Below, one piece after another: positions 1 to 8,562 of a DNA stretch of 64,000 nucleotides (position 1 is its first letter; each line of letters begins with the position of its first letter). The DNA lies in assembly GCF_003797185.1 (NCBI RefSeq), contig NZ_RKMH01000007.1, forward strand, positions 186,001-250,000. Direction: 5' to 3'. The translations under genes were made by a program, and so were the position numbers. Under the pieces are notes generated by a model. It had not been told where the DNA came from. It ran no database searches and worked only from the letters and a program-made list of their open reading frames with translations. The DNA is from Gordonia oryzae (lineage in GTDB: Bacteria > Actinomycetota > Actinomycetes > Mycobacteriales > Mycobacteriaceae).

Positions 1-1047
1 GATGGTGACGTCGTTGCCGATCACCTCATACTCGACCTGCGAGACCACCTCGGGTATCACCGGGTTCACCTTGCCGGGCATGATCGACGATCCCGCCTGG
101 ACCGGCGGCGGGTTGATCTCGCCGAGTCCGGCCCGCGGCCCCGACGACAGCAATCGCAGATCGTTGCAGATCTTCGACAGCTTCACCGCGACACGTTTGA
201 GAACCCCCGACAGGTGCACGAACTGGCCAACATCCTGCGTGGCCTCGACGAGGTGGTGCTGCACTCACCAGATCCAGACCGGTCTTGTCGCAGAGATAGC
301 CGACAGCCTTGTCCGCGTAGCCGATCGGGGCATTGAGACCCGTGCCGATCGCGGTGGCACCGAGATTGATCTCGTGGACCAGGGTCGCCCGCTCCCGGAG
401 ACGTTGACGATCCTCGTCGATCATCACCGCGAACGCCCCGAACTCCTGACGGCAGGGTCATCGGCACCGCATCCTGCAACTGGGTGCGTCCCATCTTTGC
501 GACCGAGGCGAACTCCGCGGCCTTGCGCGCAAAAGCCTGCTGCAGCACCGACATCGCCTCGTCGAGTTCACCGACTGCCCGGATTTTCGCCACGTTGACC
601 GCGGTCGGGTAGACATCGTTGGTGGATTGCCCGGCGTTGACGTGCTCGTTGGGGTGCAGGTGCCGGTACTCACCGCGACCGTGTCCGAGGATCTCCAACG
701 CCCGGTTCGCGATGACCTCACTGGCGTTCATAGTGGTCGAGGTACCCGCGCCGCCGTGAATGACGTCGACGACGAACTGATCATGCAAGCCGCCGTCGAG
801 GATCTCGTCGCAGGCCACGCAGATCGCCCTCGCCCGCTCCTCGTCGAGGATACCGAGGTCGGCGTTTGCGCGGGCCGCCGACCACTTCACCGTGACCAGC
901 GCTCGGACGAGATGGGCGTTGGAGCCGATCGTCCGTCCGGTGACCGGGAAGTTCTCGACCGCTCGCAGTGTGTGGATATCCCAATACGCCTCCGCTGGTA
1001 CCTCACGCCGCCCGAGAAGATTCGGTCTCCACTCGCTCCTGAACCAT
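1..1047 (-). pseudogene. aspA: aspartate ammonia-lyase (aspartase), broken, 3' end outside window
   Basis: The class II fumarase/aspartase family is clear. Reading right to left, one frame gives AYWDIHTLRAVENFPVTGRT and NAHLVRALVTVKWSAARAN, then NAGQSTNDVYPTA. A second frame gives INLGATAIGTGLNAPIGYA, and a third gives the family signature [11 protein letters not shown] near 60-97. An intact enzyme would convert L-aspartate to fumarate and ammonia in the cytoplasm. The reading frame changes three times: near 1020 (just after the N-terminal ATG at 1045-1047, MVQERVETE), near 452 (an extra base after PMTL) and near 262 (an extra base before [10 protein letters not shown]). No single frame can make the protein. 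It lies divergent to a FadR-type regulator that is also damaged. Family identity is secure. Whether these are real mutations or assembly errors cannot be settled here, but the 52 kb NRPS region in the same sequence shows no frameshifts. Confidence 0.8.
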
Positions 1048-1069
1048 CGTCACGATGCTCAGCTATCTT

Positions 1070-1090
1070 GCTGTCGGGCTGTCCGACAGC
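1070..1090. promoter_or_regulatory. inverted repeat, candidate operator in the aspA/regulator divergent intergenic
   Basis: GCTGTCGG (1070-1077) and CCGACAGC (1083-1090) are perfect reverse complements separated by 5 bases. The repeat lies between the divergent starts of the aspartase remnant (1047) and the GntR/FadR-type regulator remnant (1170). The position suits autoregulation and control of aspA. Binding by that regulator is an inference. Confidence 0.4.
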
Positions 1091-1169
1091 ACTGATGTCG
1101 TACATGACTGAGCTATCGCCAACACGTAGGGCAGTGCGCACACCAGATCGAAGACGGAGGACCATCCCG

Positions 1170-1855
1170 ATGACCAGCAGTTGAGCCGCCAACCCGTCAC
1201 GACTCGGATCAGCGCGGCCGAAGCGGTGTTCACCGACCTGCGCCAAGCCATCGACAGTGGCGACCTACCCGTCGGCGAGCGCCTCCCGTCCGAGGCCGAG
1301 CTCGGCGAGCGCTACGCGGTGAGTCGATCGGTCGTCCGGGAGGCATTGCGCTCCTGCACCGCGCTCGGACTCACCGAAAACCGCACCGGCCGAGGAACAT
1401 TCGTGGTCAGTAGCACGGTATCCCACGACCTGAAGGTCGGCGAGTACACGGCGCGGGAGCTCATGGAGGCACGGCCACGCATCGAGATCCCGGCCGCCGG
1501 ATAGGCCGCCGAGCGGCGCTCCACCGAGGACCTGCGTCAACTCATTGAATTGACGCAGGCCATGGCGGTGGAGTCGAATCAGACCGACTGGGTCGCTCTC
1601 GACGGACAGTTCCACCTGACGATCGCACGAGCGAGCGGAAACCGCGTCTTCCAGGAAGCGCTCGTCGATATCGGCAATTCTTTGACTGCCCAGTCGGCCA
1701 CACTCAATCTGGCGACCGGACGCATGCGCCGGTCGAACGGGGAACACGCGCGCATCGTCGAGGCCATCAGCTCCGGCGACCGGCACGCCGCCGAGCAGGC
1801 CATGGCCGATCATCTCGACGCCGTGCGGGAGGCGGCGCGCTCGCTCACCCACTGA
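1170..1855 (+). pseudogene. FadR-subfamily GntR transcriptional regulator, broken
   Basis: The N-terminal winged helix is clear: AAEAVFTDLRQAIDSGDLPV, then LGERYAVSRSVVREALR and a GRGTFV wing. The C-terminal FCD ligand domain follows (FHLTIARASGNRVFQEAL, then EHARIVEAI and DRHAAEQAMADHL). The two halves share a frame but are separated by an in-frame TAG at 1502-1504, where the family normally continues through PAAG-x-AAERR. A single base change would restore a Leu codon. The best start, ATG at 1170 behind a GGAGG at 1156-1160, meets a stop after four codons. The open frame resumes only from TTG at 1181, so one base also appears to be missing there. It would have regulated the neighbouring aspartase or an amino/organic acid pathway. 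Family confidence is high; the call of a pseudogene assumes the sequence is correct. Confidence 0.75.
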
Positions 1856-1886
1856 TCTTCCCGGAAAGCTTCTGCTGCAGCAGTTC

Positions 1887-2306
1887 TCAGAACTTGTTGC
1901 AAGTGCGCAAGGCCTTGGCCATGGCGTCCCGGGTCATCGTGCGCTGTTGCGCGCCGATACCGTGATCACGCAGGAACGCCATCACCGTCGAGCGGACCGG
2001 GTGCGCGTGACGATTCTTCTCCCGCAGCGCTTTCCGCTGCGCAGGCGACAGCACGATCGTCTCCTCGAAGTGCCGCTTGGCCCGCGGACGCGAGTTGATC
2101 TGCTGCCACAGCGCCGGATCCTCGACGGCGAGCGCCCGTTCGACCTGCATCACCGAACACATCGTTCCGAAGGCCTTCGGCGGCGACGGGGGTGTCGGTG
2201 CGGCTCCGGCGATACCGGCTCCGCCTGCCCCGACCACTCCCGCAATACCGATCCCCGTGACCGCCACAGCCACTCGACGTCGCGTCGTTGCCAACCCCAT
2301 CGACAT
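1887..2306 (-). CDS. secreted hemophore-like small protein
   Basis: The 139-residue protein has a classical signal peptide: Arg-rich start, a Val/Ile/Gly/Ala core at about 12-32, and an AGAA cleavage site near residue 36. The mature part is a small helical domain with two cysteines (Cys50 and Cys136) that could form one disulfide, followed by ERALAVEDPALWQQI and several basic helices. Size, export and the paired cysteines resemble the mycobacterial hemophore-related family (Rv0203/Rv1174c type), whose members bind or pass on heme outside the cell. The start at 2306 is supported by GGAAGGGGCTGGAGA just upstream. I see no heme-ligand residue that would prove binding, so the role is inferred from overall resemblance only. 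Confidence 0.55.
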   Translation of the reverse strand: MSMGLATTRRRVAVAVTGIGIAGVVGAGGAGIAGAAPTPPSPPKAFGTMCSVMQVERALAVEDPALWQQINSRPRAKRHFEETIVLSPAQRKALREKNRHAHPVRSTVMAFLRDHGIGAQQRTMTRDAMAKALRTCNKF

Positions 2307-2470
2307 TCTCCAGCCCCTTCCTCAGCACCGTGCCGACCAATAACAGCCGAAGCACACCCAATCGCGAAGACCTTTGCCGAAGCTGAGGACAAGCCGTGAG
2401 AACACCCCAGTAAGTCTGGGTGCAAGTGACGGTCAAGAGCAGGTCAACGATGTTTGCGATGTTCGTCCGA

Positions 2471-3283
2471 TCAGGTGAAGATCGCGACGGTCTGGGTACC
2501 GGTCATCACCAGTTGCCCGTCGGCGTCCCAAGCTTCCATCGTCTGGTAGGAGTAACCGCCGCGCGATACCGCACTCGTCGACCGCAGCAAGAACCAGCCG
2601 GTGGGGTCGACGGCCTCGTCGGCGCAGATGTCGATCGACCACATCACGGTACTGATGGGCGCCCAGTCGGAGAATGCCGTCATCGCGGCAGGCGGCAGGC
2701 TGTCACCGAGCGCGACGAGAGCCACGGCCGGATCAACACCCTGCGCATCACGGTGACGCATCCACCAAAGCACTTCAGGCTCCACGGCTTTCGTCACCGG
2801 TATTGCACCGCCGGCAATGCGTCGCTCGAAGTGGTCGGTGAAGGTCGGCTGCGCCCCGGGCCGTGCGCCGACGCTCGGGCAGTCCAGCGGGCCGGCGACG
2901 TCGGGGCGAGCGATCAGCGTGTGCTCGACAGAGCTGTCACGCGCTCCGGCGAAGACCAGAGTCGATTGTGCCGCAACGGAATCGCCGCTGCGCGTTTCCA
3001 CGGCAACGCTTGTCACCGATCGGCCTTCGCGGAGTCGTCGTGCCTGCACGGTCATCGTCTCAGTGGCCGGCGCGGTGAACGCGAACTGCGCGGCCCGCAG
3101 GGCGGGCAACGGCGCGCCGTCGGTCTGTTGGGCGGCCACGACGGCGAGTGCTGCGGTCAAGCCGCCGTACGCGGTGCGGCCCTGGGTCCAGCCGGCCGGG
3201 ATCGCGAACTCCTGTGCCGGGTCGAACGCGCGAAGCACCTCGGACAGAGACGTGCTGCGGGACTCGTTGTCGGTGACCGTCAT
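2471..3283 (-). CDS. acyl-CoA thioesterase family protein (double hotdog fold)
   Basis: The 270-residue protein has the layout of TesB-like/4HBT_3 double-hotdog thioesterases. An N-terminal hotdog starts with WTQGRTAYGGLTAALAVVA and continues through AQFAFTAPATETMTVQARRL, where the family has its substrate-tunnel strands. The C-terminal hotdog contains the WAPISTVMWSIDIC and WFLLRSTSAVSRGGYSYQ segments. The family hydrolyses acyl-CoA esters in the cytoplasm, typically in fatty acid turnover. Length is normal for the family and the ATG at 3281-3283 fits the alignment. It stands alone: the neighbours are an unrelated small secreted protein downstream and a repeat-containing intergenic region upstream. 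Its chain-length preference cannot be read from sequence. Confidence 0.75.
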   Translation of the reverse strand: MTVTDNESRSTSLSEVLRAFDPAQEFAIPAGWTQGRTAYGGLTAALAVVAAQQTDGAPLPALRAAQFAFTAPATETMTVQARRLREGRSVTSVAVETRSGDSVAAQSTLVFAGARDSSVEHTLIARPDVAGPLDCPSVGARPGAQPTFTDHFERRIAGGAIPVTKAVEPEVLWWMRHRDAQGVDPAVALVALGDSLPPAAMTAFSDWAPISTVMWSIDICADEAVDPTGWFLLRSTSAVSRGGYSYQTMEAWDADGQLVMTGTQTVAIFT

Positions 3284-3445
3284 GCGGCCATTCTATGCAG
3301 GAGTGCATAGTGACGTTGAGTGGGGTTCGATGTGGCCGAGGAGGGGCGCCCCGTGTCTGGTGCGCGTCGGAACGAAACCAGCATCGGCGCAAGAGGTCTC
3401 GAGGTTCGGCGCTGGCGCCTCGCACCTCGACCACCGATCAAAGGG

Positions 3446-3565
3446 GCGCCGTCAGCGACCGAGAGAGCGCCGTCAGCGAGGGAGAGGGCGCCGTCAGCGA
3501 CCGAGAGAGCGCCGTCAGCGACCGAGAGAGCGCCGTCAGCGACGGAGAGAGCGCCGTCGGCGAGA
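3446..3565. repeat. 21-bp tandem repeat, five full units plus a partial
   Basis: Units begin GCGCCGTCAGCG at 3446, 3467, 3488, 3509 and 3530, with a partial unit from 3551. They differ by only a few bases (GACCGAGAGA, GAGGGAGAGG, GACGGAGAGA endings). The array sits between the thioesterase start and the terminator of the ribosomal operon. The 21-bp period keeps any frame open, so overlapping ORFs here are products of the repeat rather than evidence of a gene. Confidence 0.9.
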
Positions 3566-3572
3566 GCACGAC

Positions 3573-3604
3573 GACCCCGCCTCCCGAGTGAGGGAGACGG
3601 GGTC
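3573..3604 (-). terminator. intrinsic terminator hairpin of the L14-S14 operon
   Basis: A 13-bp arm starting GACCCCG (3573-3585) pairs with its complement ending CGGGGTC (3592-3604) with one mismatch and a 6-base loop. It lies 43 bases past the rpsZ stop codon. There is no U-run, as is usual in high-GC actinobacteria. Confidence 0.8.
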
Positions 3605-3646
3605 GCTGTGAGGTGTTATGCAGCCGGTGACATCACCGGCGGGAGG

Positions 3647-3832
3647 TCACCAGCTCGACTTCTGCACACCGGGCAGCTCGCCGGCGTGAGCCATCTCGCG
3701 CAGGCACACCCGGCACAGGCCGAACTTGCGGTACACCGAGTGCGGTCGACCGCACTTGTTGCAGCGGGTGTAGGCGCGCACGGCGAACTTGGGCTTCTTG
3801 TTGGCCTTGTTGATCAGAGCCTTCTTGGCCAT
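3647..3832 (-). CDS. rpsZ: 30S ribosomal protein S14 type Z
   Basis: The 61-residue protein is full length for the short zinc-binding S14 class. Four cysteines are in place (Cys24, Cys27, Cys40, Cys43, two CxxC knuckles), as are the conserved [15 protein letters not shown] core and the C-terminal GVQKSSW. It belongs in the head of the small subunit. It is the last gene of the L14-L24-L5-S14 cluster, with a single base between it and the L5 stop, and is followed directly by a terminator. The zinc-type protein (also called rpsN1) is the form used under zinc sufficiency. Confidence 0.97.
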   Translation of the reverse strand: MAKKALINKANKKPKFAVRAYTRCNKCGRPHSVYRKFGLCRVCLREMAHAGELPGVQKSSW

Positions 3833-3833
3833 C

Positions 3834-4412
3834 TCAGTTGTCCTTCGCGTTGTTGTCCTTGAACGGGAAGCCCAGCGCGCGAAGCAGTGCGCGGCCTTCG
3901 TCGTCCGTGGTGGCCGAGGTGACGACGGTGATGTCCATACCGCGCGGCCGGTCGATGTTGTCGATGTTGATCTCGTGGAACATCGACTGCTCGTTGAGAC
4001 CGAAGGTGTAGTTGCCGTTGCCGTCGAACTGACGGTCGCTCAGACCACGGAAGTCGCGGATACGGGGCAGTGCGATCGACACGAGACGGTCGAGGAACTC
4101 CCACATCCGGTCGCCGCGCAGGGTGACGCGGGCACCGATCGGCATGCCCTCGCGCAGCTTGAACTGTGCGATGGACTTGCGGGCGCGGCGGATCTCCGGC
4201 TTCTGGCCGGTGATCAGCGCGAGGTCGGCGACCGCGCCGTTGATGAGCTTGGCGTCGCGGGCGGCGTCGCCGACACCCATGTTCACCACGACCTTGACCA
4301 CGCCTGGGATCTGCATGACATTGGCGTAGTCGAATTCCTGGTTCAGCGCGTCCTTGATCTCGGTACGGTAGCGCTGCTTCAGCCGAGGCTGGACCTTTTC
4401 AGTGGTGGTCAT
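3834..4412 (-). CDS. rplE: 50S ribosomal protein L5
   Basis: The 192-residue protein is slightly longer than usual owing to a short N-terminal extension ([15 protein letters not shown]). Typical L5 segments follow: [20 protein letters not shown], the [20 protein letters not shown] motif and [13 protein letters not shown]. The C-terminal part contains [15 protein letters not shown] and [17 protein letters not shown]. It binds 5S rRNA in the central protuberance of the large subunit. One base separates it from L24 upstream and one from S14 downstream, which indicates tight translational coupling. Confidence 0.97.
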   Translation of the reverse strand: MTTTEKVQPRLKQRYRTEIKDALNQEFDYANVMQIPGVVKVVVNMGVGDAARDAKLINGAVADLALITGQKPEIRRARKSIAQFKLREGMPIGARVTLRGDRMWEFLDRLVSIALPRIRDFRGLSDRQFDGNGNYTFGLNEQSMFHEINIDNIDRPRGMDITVVTSATTDDEGRALLRALGFPFKDNNAKDN

Positions 4413-4413
4413 C

Positions 4414-4731
4414 TCAGATGTCCTTCCCGGTCTTACGCGAGATCCGGACCTTCTTGCCGGTCTCCTCGTCGACGCGATAGCCGACGCGGGTCGGGTTGCC
4501 GTCGGAGTCCACGACCATCACGTTCGACACGTGGATCGGGGCTTCCTGCGTGACGATGCCGCCCGAGGCAGCACCACGCTCGTTCGCCGAGGCAGCGGTG
4601 TGCTTCTTGATGCGGTTCACGCCCTCGACGAGGACGCGCTCACGCTGCGGGTAGGCCTCGATGACCTTGCCCTTGGCGCCCTTGTCCTTGCCCGAGATGA
4701 CGATCACCGTGTCACCCTTGTGCACCTTCAT
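4414..4731 (-). CDS. rplX: 50S ribosomal protein L24
   Basis: The 105-residue protein opens with [20 protein letters not shown], the KOW motif that defines L24, followed by [20 protein letters not shown]. The C-terminal half contains [18 protein letters not shown]. It is an assembly initiator that contacts the 5' domain of 23S rRNA. Length is normal. It is the second gene of the operon, one base after the L14 stop and one base before the L5 start. Confidence 0.97.
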   Translation of the reverse strand: MKVHKGDTVIVISGKDKGAKGKVIEAYPQRERVLVEGVNRIKKHTAASANERGAASGGIVTQEAPIHVSNVMVVDSDGNPTRVGYRVDEETGKKVRISRKTGKDI

Positions 4732-4732
4732 G

Positions 4733-5101
4733 TCAGATCACCTCCGGTGCCAGCGACACGATCTTCATGAACTTCTTCTCACGCAGCTCGCGGCCGACCG
4801 GGCCGAAGATGCGGGTACCGCGGGGATCGCTCTCACCCTTGAGGATGACGGCGGCGTTCTCGTCGAAACGGATGTAGCTTCCGTCCGGACGGCGGCGCTC
4901 CTTGGTGGTGCGCACGATGACCGCCTTGACGACCTCGCCCTTCTTGATATTGCCACCGGGGATGGCGTCCTTGACAGTGGCGACGATGGTGTCGCCAATG
5001 CCGGCGTAGCGCCGCGACGAGCCGCCCAGCACGCGGATGCACAAGATTTCCTTGGCTCCCGTGTTATCGGCGACCCGCAGGCGAGACTCCTGCTGAATCA
5101 C
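4733..5101 (-). CDS. rplN: 50S ribosomal protein L14
   Basis: I set the start at the GTG at 5099-5101 ([20 protein letters not shown]). This gives the standard 122 residues, with AAGGAG about 9 bases upstream. The longer open frame to 5197 would add 32 residues that no L14 has. Landmarks are [40 protein letters not shown] and [20 protein letters not shown]. It binds 23S rRNA at the subunit interface. It is the first gene of this ribosomal cluster; a candidate promoter lies about 210 bases upstream. Confidence 0.97.
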   Translation of the reverse strand: MIQQESRLRVADNTGAKEILCIRVLGGSSRRYAGIGDTIVATVKDAIPGGNIKKGEVVKAVIVRTTKERRRPDGSYIRFDENAAVILKGESDPRGTRIFGPVGRELREKKFMKIVSLAPEVI

Positions 5102-5928
5102 TTCGATTCTCTCCTTGACCTGGATGTCGTCGACACGCCGAGTCCACTGGTGCGGATCTGGCGTATCTGTGCGCCGAATTTCCGACCCGACGCACACGGC
5201 CTGTTGCCATCGGACACGCGCCTGCCTGGGCTTTTCCGCCGTCAGCGGGCCTTCCCAGTGGGTTCACGAGCCGATTCGCGGCGCTCACACACCACAGGCA
5301 ACCCGTCAAGTCTAGGCGAAACCGCAGGTCGGAACAAAATCCGCGCAACAACACGACTGCGGACCGAGAGCCGAGGGGTTCGTCGGCCGCACACGGGGGA
5401 CTGCCTGGCGCGGGCTCGTCGGGATACGGACCCTCGGAAGTGACACAGAACCCACGTTCACTCATCGGCCGAGGGCAACCTCCTCGACGTGCCGCCGACA
5501 CACCACGCGGTGTTTCGGTCGTCTCCACTGGCCGACGACCATCAGGCGATGTCGGTGGTCTCGTCGCGGACCCAGCGCAGGGCCGTGGGCGGTCCCGGGA
5601 GATCAGCGCACACGCTGCGCCCGAATCGCACCTATCGGCAGTGGCTGGTCGGTGGCGCCAGCGCGCAGCCGGCATCGCCGGATCTCGTTGCGGGCTCCGA
5701 GACGACCGATCTCCGACTGTTCGAGCGCATCGACAAGTCTCGGGGTCTGACTGTGACGGTCGAGGTGTAGTGATCCCCGCCCCCGGCGACCGGACATTCT
5801 CGCGCGCACCTCACGTGTGATTCCCGGCCGCCACGACGTTCCACGCAATTGACCATGACGACCCCGGACGCCAGGGGCGCGGGGGTCGACAGCGGTCGGC
5901 GGTAGCCGCATTCAGGGTGTGCCGGGGT
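5102..5928. other. gene-poor intergenic region between L14 and the LuxR-type gene
   Basis: No open frame here has a recognisable domain or a convincing start. It should hold the promoter and leader of the L14 operon at its left end. Near 5860-5887, GACCCC and GGGGTC flank a GC-rich loop about 40 bases beyond the LuxR-type gene's stop and may act as its terminator, although the inner stem pairs poorly. I see no tRNA fold or repeat. Confidence 0.5.
5309..5337 (-). promoter_or_regulatory. candidate housekeeping promoter for the L14 operon
   Basis: On the minus strand TTGTTC (complement of 5332-5337) and TAGACT (complement of 5309-5314) are 17 bases apart, a good fit to a housekeeping sigma -35/-10 pair. 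This would leave a leader of about 200 bases before the L14 GTG. No transcript start is known, so this is a pattern match only. Confidence 0.35.
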
Positions 5929-6375
5929 TCACCACTCCTCGAGGCGGGTAATGCCATCCTGCAGCGCGCGTGCGAGTAGATGCGTCTTCGTCGGTGCGGG
6001 ACGGCCGACAGCCGCATATTTCGCCCGGATTCGCGCCAGGTGAGTGCTCACGGTCGATGCCGCGATGAACAGCTGCTCGGCGGCCTCGCCCTTCGACTCG
6101 CTCTCCAACCAGGCGAGAAGGACCTCAACCTCGCGCGGCGAGAGCACCGGACGCCGGATCGGTGCGGGTGCGGGCGCGGCGCTCGGCATGGCCGGGCGCA
6201 TCGGCGGCCGGACCGGTGCGAGCGGACGCATCCGCTGATGCGATCCCGGGGCGGTCGAGGGCCGATAGTCGGCGAAACGGGCCACCGGGGCTCCGCGATC
6301 GCGGGGGTGAGCAACCGAACGCCCGTGGGCCGGGAGGGGCGTGCTGTCAAAAAAATCGGAATGCGCGGTCGTCAC
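5929..6375 (-). CDS. orphan LuxR-type HTH transcriptional regulator
   Basis: With the GTG at 6373-6375 (VTTAHSDFFDS) this is 148 residues; an in-frame start at 6435 would add 20. The first half is Pro/Arg-rich and low complexity (PVRPPMRPAMPSAAPAPAP) and looks disordered. Residues 78-140 form a LuxR/GerE helix-turn-helix: LSPREVEVLLAWL, then AAEQLFIAASTVSTHLARIR and KTHLLARALQDGI. There is no receiver or autoinducer domain, so any input signal must reach it another way. Family members bind DNA as dimers through this fold. It has no adjacent histidine kinase and no operon partner, and its targets cannot be inferred. Confidence 0.75.
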   Translation of the reverse strand: MTTAHSDFFDSTPLPAHGRSVAHPRDRGAPVARFADYRPSTAPGSHQRMRPLAPVRPPMRPAMPSAAPAPAPIRRPVLSPREVEVLLAWLESESKGEAAEQLFIAASTVSTHLARIRAKYAAVGRPAPTKTHLLARALQDGITRLEEW

Positions 6376-6857
6376 CGATCGTCCTCGTCTACTGTCGGGT
6401 ACTGACGGTTCACGCTCAATAATCACGCTCGCCATTCGTACTGAGCATCAACTTCTTCACAGGGAACATTAAGGCCGCGTTCACCAACCGAACAGTCCCA
6501 AGATGGGGGACGTTGTTTGCAGATGCGAAGATTGAGCGATTCGTCAATCCGTGATCTCGGTCCCTGCTCACGGTGTCGAGCGGGCAGCGTGCCCATCCAC
6601 TGGGCGACCACGAGATCACCGACGAAAGGCGCTCTCTCGGCCCTGTCGCGGCACGCGCTCATGACGGACGTCGATGATCAGCCTTGCCATGACCTTCGAC
6701 GACGCCGAGGTCATCTGAGTGACTACGGTGAGCGTGGCGGGCACGCGATCCGGCGAGCCGGCGATCCGGCGGAAACGAATCCGTAGGCTGAACGGGTCGT
6801 CCCACCCCCGGTCGCCGAATGCCGCGACCGTCCCCAGCCAGTCAGGCGGTGTCGCAC
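6376..6857. other. intergenic region between the divergent LuxR-type and pirin genes
   Basis: This stretch should carry both divergent promoters. It has a more AT-rich part at 6420-6550, unusual for this window, and short CCGGCGA-type repeats near 6750-6770. I find no open frame with family resemblance and no clear operator. Confidence 0.4.
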
Positions 6858-7880
6858 GTGAGCAATCTCGAAGCCCAGCCGACGGAAGTCGAATGCCGAA
6901 CCGTCGCCCAGAACTCGCCAGAGGAGAAAAGCCGTCGATTGCGGGCCGAGGTCCTCACCGCCCGTGACGTCCCCCTCGGCGGTCCACGCGCGATGACGGT
7001 CCACCGAACCGTGCCCCAGCGCAGCCGATCGTTGATCGGTGCATGGTGTTTCGCCGACCACTACGGCCCCGACGACGTCTCGGTCACCGGCGGAATGGAC
7101 GTGCCACCCCATCCGCACACCGGATTGCAAACGGCGAGTTGGTTGTTCACCGGCGAGATCGAACACCGGGACACCATGGGCAACCATGCGATGGTCCGGC
7201 CGGGTGAACTCAACCTGATGACCGCGGGGCACGGCATCGCCCACACCGAGGTGTCCACCCCCGACACCACGGTGCTCCACGGCGTGCAACTGTGGATCGC
7301 CCTGCCCGCCGACGCCGTCGACACGCCACGGGATTTCGCGCACTACGCGCCACCGCTGATCGCTGTCGGTGAGGCCACCGCACGTGTCTTCCTCGGGGAG
7401 CTGCTCGGCAGCACCTCCCCCGTGCACACCTTCACACCGCTTCTCGGTGCCGAACTCCACCTACCGGCAGGGGCCGAGATCAGCCTCGACGTCCGAGACG
7501 ACTTCGAACACGGATTCCTCGTCGACACCGGCCGTGTCGAGATCGTGGGCTCCACCGCCCCCATCCTCGAACGCACCGAACTCGGGTACGTCGGACTCGG
7601 CGCGAACACCCTCACTCTGCGAAACCACGCCGAACACACCGCACGCATCGTGGTGCTCGGCGGCACACCCCTGAACGAGGACATCGTGATGTGGTGGAAC
7701 TTCATCGGGCGCAGCCACGACGACATCGTCGTCTTCCGCGAGGAGTGGATGGCACACGGTGAGCGCTTCGGTCAGGTGCAGGGGTACACCGGTGAGATCG
7801 CGCACCTGCCCGCCCCCACGCTCCCCGGTACGCGCCTGCGGGCGCGGGAGAACGTGCCGGGGCGGGCGCAGGAGAAGTGA
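6858..7880 (+). CDS. pirin family protein (bicupin)
   Basis: I take the GTG at 6858 as start (VSNLEAQPTEVECRTVAQNS), giving 340 residues. An upstream ATG at 6819 in frame would add 13. The N-terminal cupin has the pirin metal site: HPHTGLQTASWL supplies two His (about 85 and 87) and GHGIAHTE supplies His and Glu (about 129 and 131). The C-terminal cupin runs from about 190 and ends with a WWNFIGRSHDDIVVFREEW segment typical of pirins. Bacterial pirins include quercetin 2,3-dioxygenases and redox or stress-linked regulators; the substrate here is unknown. It converges on the flavin reductase gene with only 34 bases between stop codons. Its last codons form part of a short 15-bp repeat. Confidence 0.85.
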   Translation: MSNLEAQPTEVECRTVAQNSPEEKSRRLRAEVLTARDVPLGGPRAMTVHRTVPQRSRSLIGAWCFADHYGPDDVSVTGGMDVPPHPHTGLQTASWLFTGEIEHRDTMGNHAMVRPGELNLMTAGHGIAHTEVSTPDTTVLHGVQLWIALPADAVDTPRDFAHYAPPLIAVGEATARVFLGELLGSTSPVHTFTPLLGAELHLPAGAEISLDVRDDFEHGFLVDTGRVEIVGSTAPILERTELGYVGLGANTLTLRNHAEHTARIVVLGGTPLNEDIVMWWNFIGRSHDDIVVFREEWMAHGERFGQVQGYTGEIAHLPAPTLPGTRLRARENVPGRAQEK

Positions 7881-7910
7881 GCGCAGGAGAGGTGAACGCG
7901 GGAGGGGTGA
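7866..7910. repeat. 15-bp direct repeat, three units, across the pirin stop codon
   Basis: GCGCAGGAGAAGTGA (7866-7880), GCGCAGGAGAGGTGA (7881-7895) and ACGCGGGAGGGGTGA (7896-7910) follow each other. The first unit contains the pirin stop codon, and each later unit repeats that stop. Confidence 0.8.
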
Positions 7911-7914
7911 GCGC

Positions 7915-8562
7915 TCAGGTGCCGAGCAGCCGCGCGAAGTTCGCGATGCCTGCGGACTCGGCGGCGGTGTCGCTGTGGTTGTCGTTGTCGGACAACGCAT
8001 CCGCGACTGCCCGGGTCTGCTGTTTGCTGCCTTCGAGCAGCGCCGCGAGTTCCCGTGCGGCGCGGTCGATCCGATCACCGAGGGTGGTGGTGTCACCGGA
8101 GCCGCCCGCCCAATCCTCGGCGGCGGCATAGACACCCGTGGGTACCACGATCATGCGCAGGTAGCCGAACAATGGGCGCAGCGCGTGGTCGAGCACCATC
8201 GAATGCCGTGGGCTTCCACCGGTCGCGGCGATCAGGACCGGCGTGGCCGCCATCTCGTCGACGTCCACGAGATCGAAGAATGTCTTGAACAGGCCCGAGT
8301 AGGACGCGTTGAAGACCGGGGTGGCGACGATCAAGGCGTCGGCACCCTGCACGGCGTCGATGGCTGCGCGGGCGGCACCGGTGGCAAAGCCCGCGGCCAT
8401 CGACCGGCCGAGGTCGACGGCGAGATCGCGGAGATCGATGGTCGTTGTCTCCACGCGGTTCTCACCCAGCACACCGGTCACCGCCGAGGTGAGCCGGTCG
8501 ATGAGCATCCTCGTCGACGACGGCTCGCCGAGGCCGGCATTGACCGCGACCAGTCGGATCAT
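7915..8562 (-). CDS. FMN reductase, CE1759 family
   Basis: The 215-residue protein has a flavodoxin-like NAD(P)H-dependent FMN reductase fold. An N-terminal strand and phosphate loop (VAVNAGLGEPSSTRMLIDRL) precede the DALIVATPVFNASYSGLFKT segment and ATGGSPRHSMVLDHALRPL. It should supply reduced FMN to the monooxygenase encoded just upstream; the two genes overlap by 4 bases. This paired layout matches the CE1759/CE1758 family duo of Corynebacteriales. The C-terminus is Asp/Asn/Ala-rich and probably flexible. The oxidised substrate of the pair is not known from sequence. Confidence 0.85.
   Translation of the reverse strand: MIRLVAVNAGLGEPSSTRMLIDRLTSAVTGVLGENRVETTTIDLRDLAVDLGRSMAAGFATGAARAAIDAVQGADALIVATPVFNASYSGLFKTFFDLVDVDEMAATPVLIAATGGSPRHSMVLDHALRPLFGYLRMIVVPTGVYAAAEDWAGGSGDTTTLGDRIDRAARELAALLEGSKQQTRAVADALSDNDNHSDTAAESAGIANFARLLGT

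Noticed and set aside
2-598. Plus-strand frame across the aspartase remnant
   Set aside because: The minus strand shows clear aspartase segments in three frames, so this frame is a shadow of the broken gene.
3446-3565. CRISPR array
   Set aside because: The units are directly adjacent without spacers, and no cas gene is present.
3320-3862. Plus-strand frame through the 21-bp repeat (APSATER repeats) running into rpsZ
   Set aside because: The frame stays open only because the repeat period is a multiple of three, and it runs antisense to a ribosomal gene.
5064-5820. Overlapping open frames on both strands upstream of L14
   Set aside because: Arg/Pro-rich translations with no family and no ribosome binding site; expected noise at this GC content.
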